Positions 62,056 to 64,000 of a stretch of 64,000 nucleotides of DNA are shown one piece after another. A program made the position numbers and the translations under genes. Numbering within the stretch: the first letter of the stretch is position 1; each line of letters starts with the position of its first letter. The DNA lies in the NCBI RefSeq assembly GCF_014839805.1, contig NC_051141.1:9246777-9310776 (forward strand), given 5' to 3'. The notes below the pieces were generated by a model. It was not told where the DNA came from, did not search any database, and was given only the letters and a program-made list of their open reading frames with translations. This DNA comes from Manduca sexta (taxonomy: Eukaryota; Arthropoda; Insecta; Lepidoptera; Sphingidae).

Positions 62056-63426
62056 TCTATTATCTATACACATCTGTTGTGTATTAAGGGCTCTCTAATG
62101 CCTAGGTCAACAGAAGAAACAACATTGCTTGACAATAACTTGGAAGTATTTAAAATGCCTCATTTTTTTATATTAAAAACAATTATCGCTGGTTCTTTTT
62201 GTATAACCAAGTAAGGTACATATATTCCGGAAAGTAGAATGCTCTCGTCACACACCTTCACAAGTTGACTGAACCTCGACGACTTATGCAGAGAATTAGT
62301 TCATGCGTTTTGATGTACTTATACATTGAATGAAATGACGAAAATGATATTGAAATATGGAGATGAAACTGAATAGTGTGACATAGCATATGAAATAGCT
62401 AGATATTTGTTTACATTTAGATTTTCCTCCCAAATATCAAGTCAAAGTTGTTCCACAGTTTAGTGTAATTATAAACAAACACAAAAATACAAAGTAAAAC
62501 GTCACTGGCATTGGCAAACATTTAATACATACATAACGTCAATTTTTTTTTATACTAAATAGTTAAGTTTATGCATCAAATTTTATTTTTGTGAGCAGAC
62601 ACCAAATGATTGGTTAATAACAAATGGTAACTTAACCTTATAAAATTGAAAACATAAACACAAATGAAATGTAAATGAACTTACATGCATTTCCAAAAAG
62701 CCATATTCTATTATTTGTAAATACATAGAACAAAAACCATGACGACTGCTAAATTACATGGCAAAAATTGCATTTCTTTCTTTACTGACCCAATGACCTC
62801 CCGTATCGTTCAATCTCCAATCACAGATAACCAAAGAGAATATAACACTATTTTTTACGAGAGAATAGCTTGACGGCGTATTTATATGACTGCAACGTCC
62901 AACCACAACTCCAGGAGTGGACACTTAGAACATTTTGTCAAGTGCTGTTTGGGTCAGGATGTTCTAAGAATGATTATATATCTTAACTTTGTTTCATAGA
63001 GTATATTTTTGGTTGACAAAACTTTATGTAATATCTAGTACCAATATAATAGACCTAAAAATATCGAAGGTTTGTTGGCTACAATGACTAAATATAAAGA
63101 GGACAGGCCTCAAAAGTTAGTTAAATGAATAAGTTATATTTATGTTAGGGAAATCGACGCAGAATTGTAAATATATATGTCTATCTCTTTTACTCAAAGC
63201 TTATTTGGAACGCAACAAAAAAAGACAAAAATAATTGCTTTATTCGAATATGGCATTATTTCATTTACTTCAACACATTGGGACCGCCTTGCGACAGAAG
63301 ACGCCATTTATTGCAGCCCAGTCAGCAAGTACATGTAGTGTCAAACGATGTAAACAAATATTCATAAATATTGAATTTAAAGTACTTAATACAATCATAT
63401 TCTCAATTGTTTAGTTTGTTTATTAG

Positions 63427-64000
63427 TGTATTATTAATCATGCAAATCGAATTCACGCAAGAAAGACCCCGAAATATCTTTTCATAGGTTAGTAACTGTT
63501 TTTACCGAAAATTTGTAAATATCTTTGTGTATTTACTTTTTTGATTTGTTTTTATCATTTAAAATTATATGTGGATCTGGTTTGTTAAGCTTTGGACCGT
63601 TTTAAGCGTGATTTATATACATTAAAATCATTATGTTTGTTTACACACCAGCTTAGGGATGGATGGATTTGTTCAGAAATTATTGATATCGATATTTTAA
63701 CATAGGCCTGCCTATCAGTTGCGGTTTTTATCTTTGAAAGAATGGTAGAGCACACATCAATATTGTATTATCCAGAACGACAAACTAAGTGAAATTATTA
63801 TATTTTTTTAGATTACAAGAAAAATTAAAAACCAGGGCTAAATGAATTGAGAATATTGAGCGAGGTGATTGGAATCTGACATCAAATACATATATTCGTT
63901 CTTTACATTTTGAGGAGAAATGCATAAACCACACGTTAAAAGTACCGCGAGTAAAAGATAACTGTTTTCCAACAATATTCCCGGGAAGTAAAATAGTAAT
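63427..64000 (+). pseudogene. THAP-domain pseudogene, two exons, truncated by window end
   Basis: Exon 1 (about 63427-63487) encodes CKSNSRKKDPEISFHR-type sequence, a THAP N-terminus. Its first Cys (TGT at 63427) is one base out of frame with the second (TGC at 63441). The donor GTTAGT at 63488 and acceptor TTTTTTTAG ending 63811 join in phase. Exon 2 gives LQEKLKTRAK, a TGA at 63843-63845 where THAP domains have Trp, then IENIERGDWNLTSNTYI, LHFEEKC and NCFPTIFPG (the conserved HFE and PTIF motifs). The zinc-ligand Cys before SLHF is Arg (CGT at 63897). THAP is a C2CH zinc DNA-binding domain of genes and of P-element-type transposases. A frameshift, a stop and a lost ligand together mean it is dead. 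Confidence 0.75.

Larger units (their letters stand above)
58827..63426. other. Region between angel and the THAP pseudogene
   Basis: It should hold the angel promoter and any 5' UTR, but no core promoter could be pinned down. It contains two MITE-like elements (59377-59523, 61650-62055). No coding region is seen. Confidence 0.7.

Overview
This is AT-rich animal DNA, almost certainly from a moth or butterfly (Lepidoptera). The evidence is long introns, GC-rich coding exons in an AT-rich background, lepidopteran-type interspersed repeats (a 'CTTTTGCTCGCGGCTTCG' repeat and an 'ACTAGTTGACCCGACAGACG' repeat) and many short inverted-repeat elements. The species cannot be named from the sequence alone.

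Two real protein genes are present. The first, on the + strand, is Shaker (Sh), the Kv1 voltage-gated potassium channel. A short candidate first coding exon lies at 6728-6750, followed by the constitutive exons at 9436-9553, 23430-23533, 23691-23852, 23975-24618 and 26849-27054. Between the S1-S5 exon and the S6 exon lie two tandem 130-bp pore exons (24903-25032 and 25130-25259) with the same phase, so they can only be used alternatively. One ends the selectivity-filter segment GYGDM with Thr, the other with Arg. After 27054 there are two C-terminal choices: a 44-bp exon at 27292-27335 with its own poly(A) signal, or two exons (29031-29248, 29769-29936) ending in the PDZ ligand ETDV. From the start used here the predicted proteins are 476 and 590 residues.

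The second gene, on the - strand (58826 down to 51557), is a complete nine-exon angel/ANGEL2-type CCR4-family phosphohydrolase of 505 residues. All the usual catalytic motifs are intact and all eight splice junctions keep phase.

The 21.6 kb between the two genes (29937-51556) holds no recognised gene. It contains several GC-rich islands (36550-37010, 38419-38622, 39009-39240, 45047-45240), some with exon-like signals, plus numerous mobile-element remnants. At the right edge (63427-64000) there is a broken THAP-domain pseudogene.

Mobile DNA is abundant and short. There are two poly(A)-tailed retroelement insertions with target-site duplications (13548-14139 on the - strand, 50054-50416 on the + strand), at least two MITE families with multiple diverged copies, two further MITE-like elements, a three-unit tandem array that ends in a perfect hairpin, and several isolated perfect palindromes. 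No rRNA, convincing tRNA or CRISPR array was seen.

The most interesting object is the pair of alternative Shaker pore exons, because the swap changes toxin-, TEA- and C-type-inactivation-determining positions while leaving the K+ filter intact.
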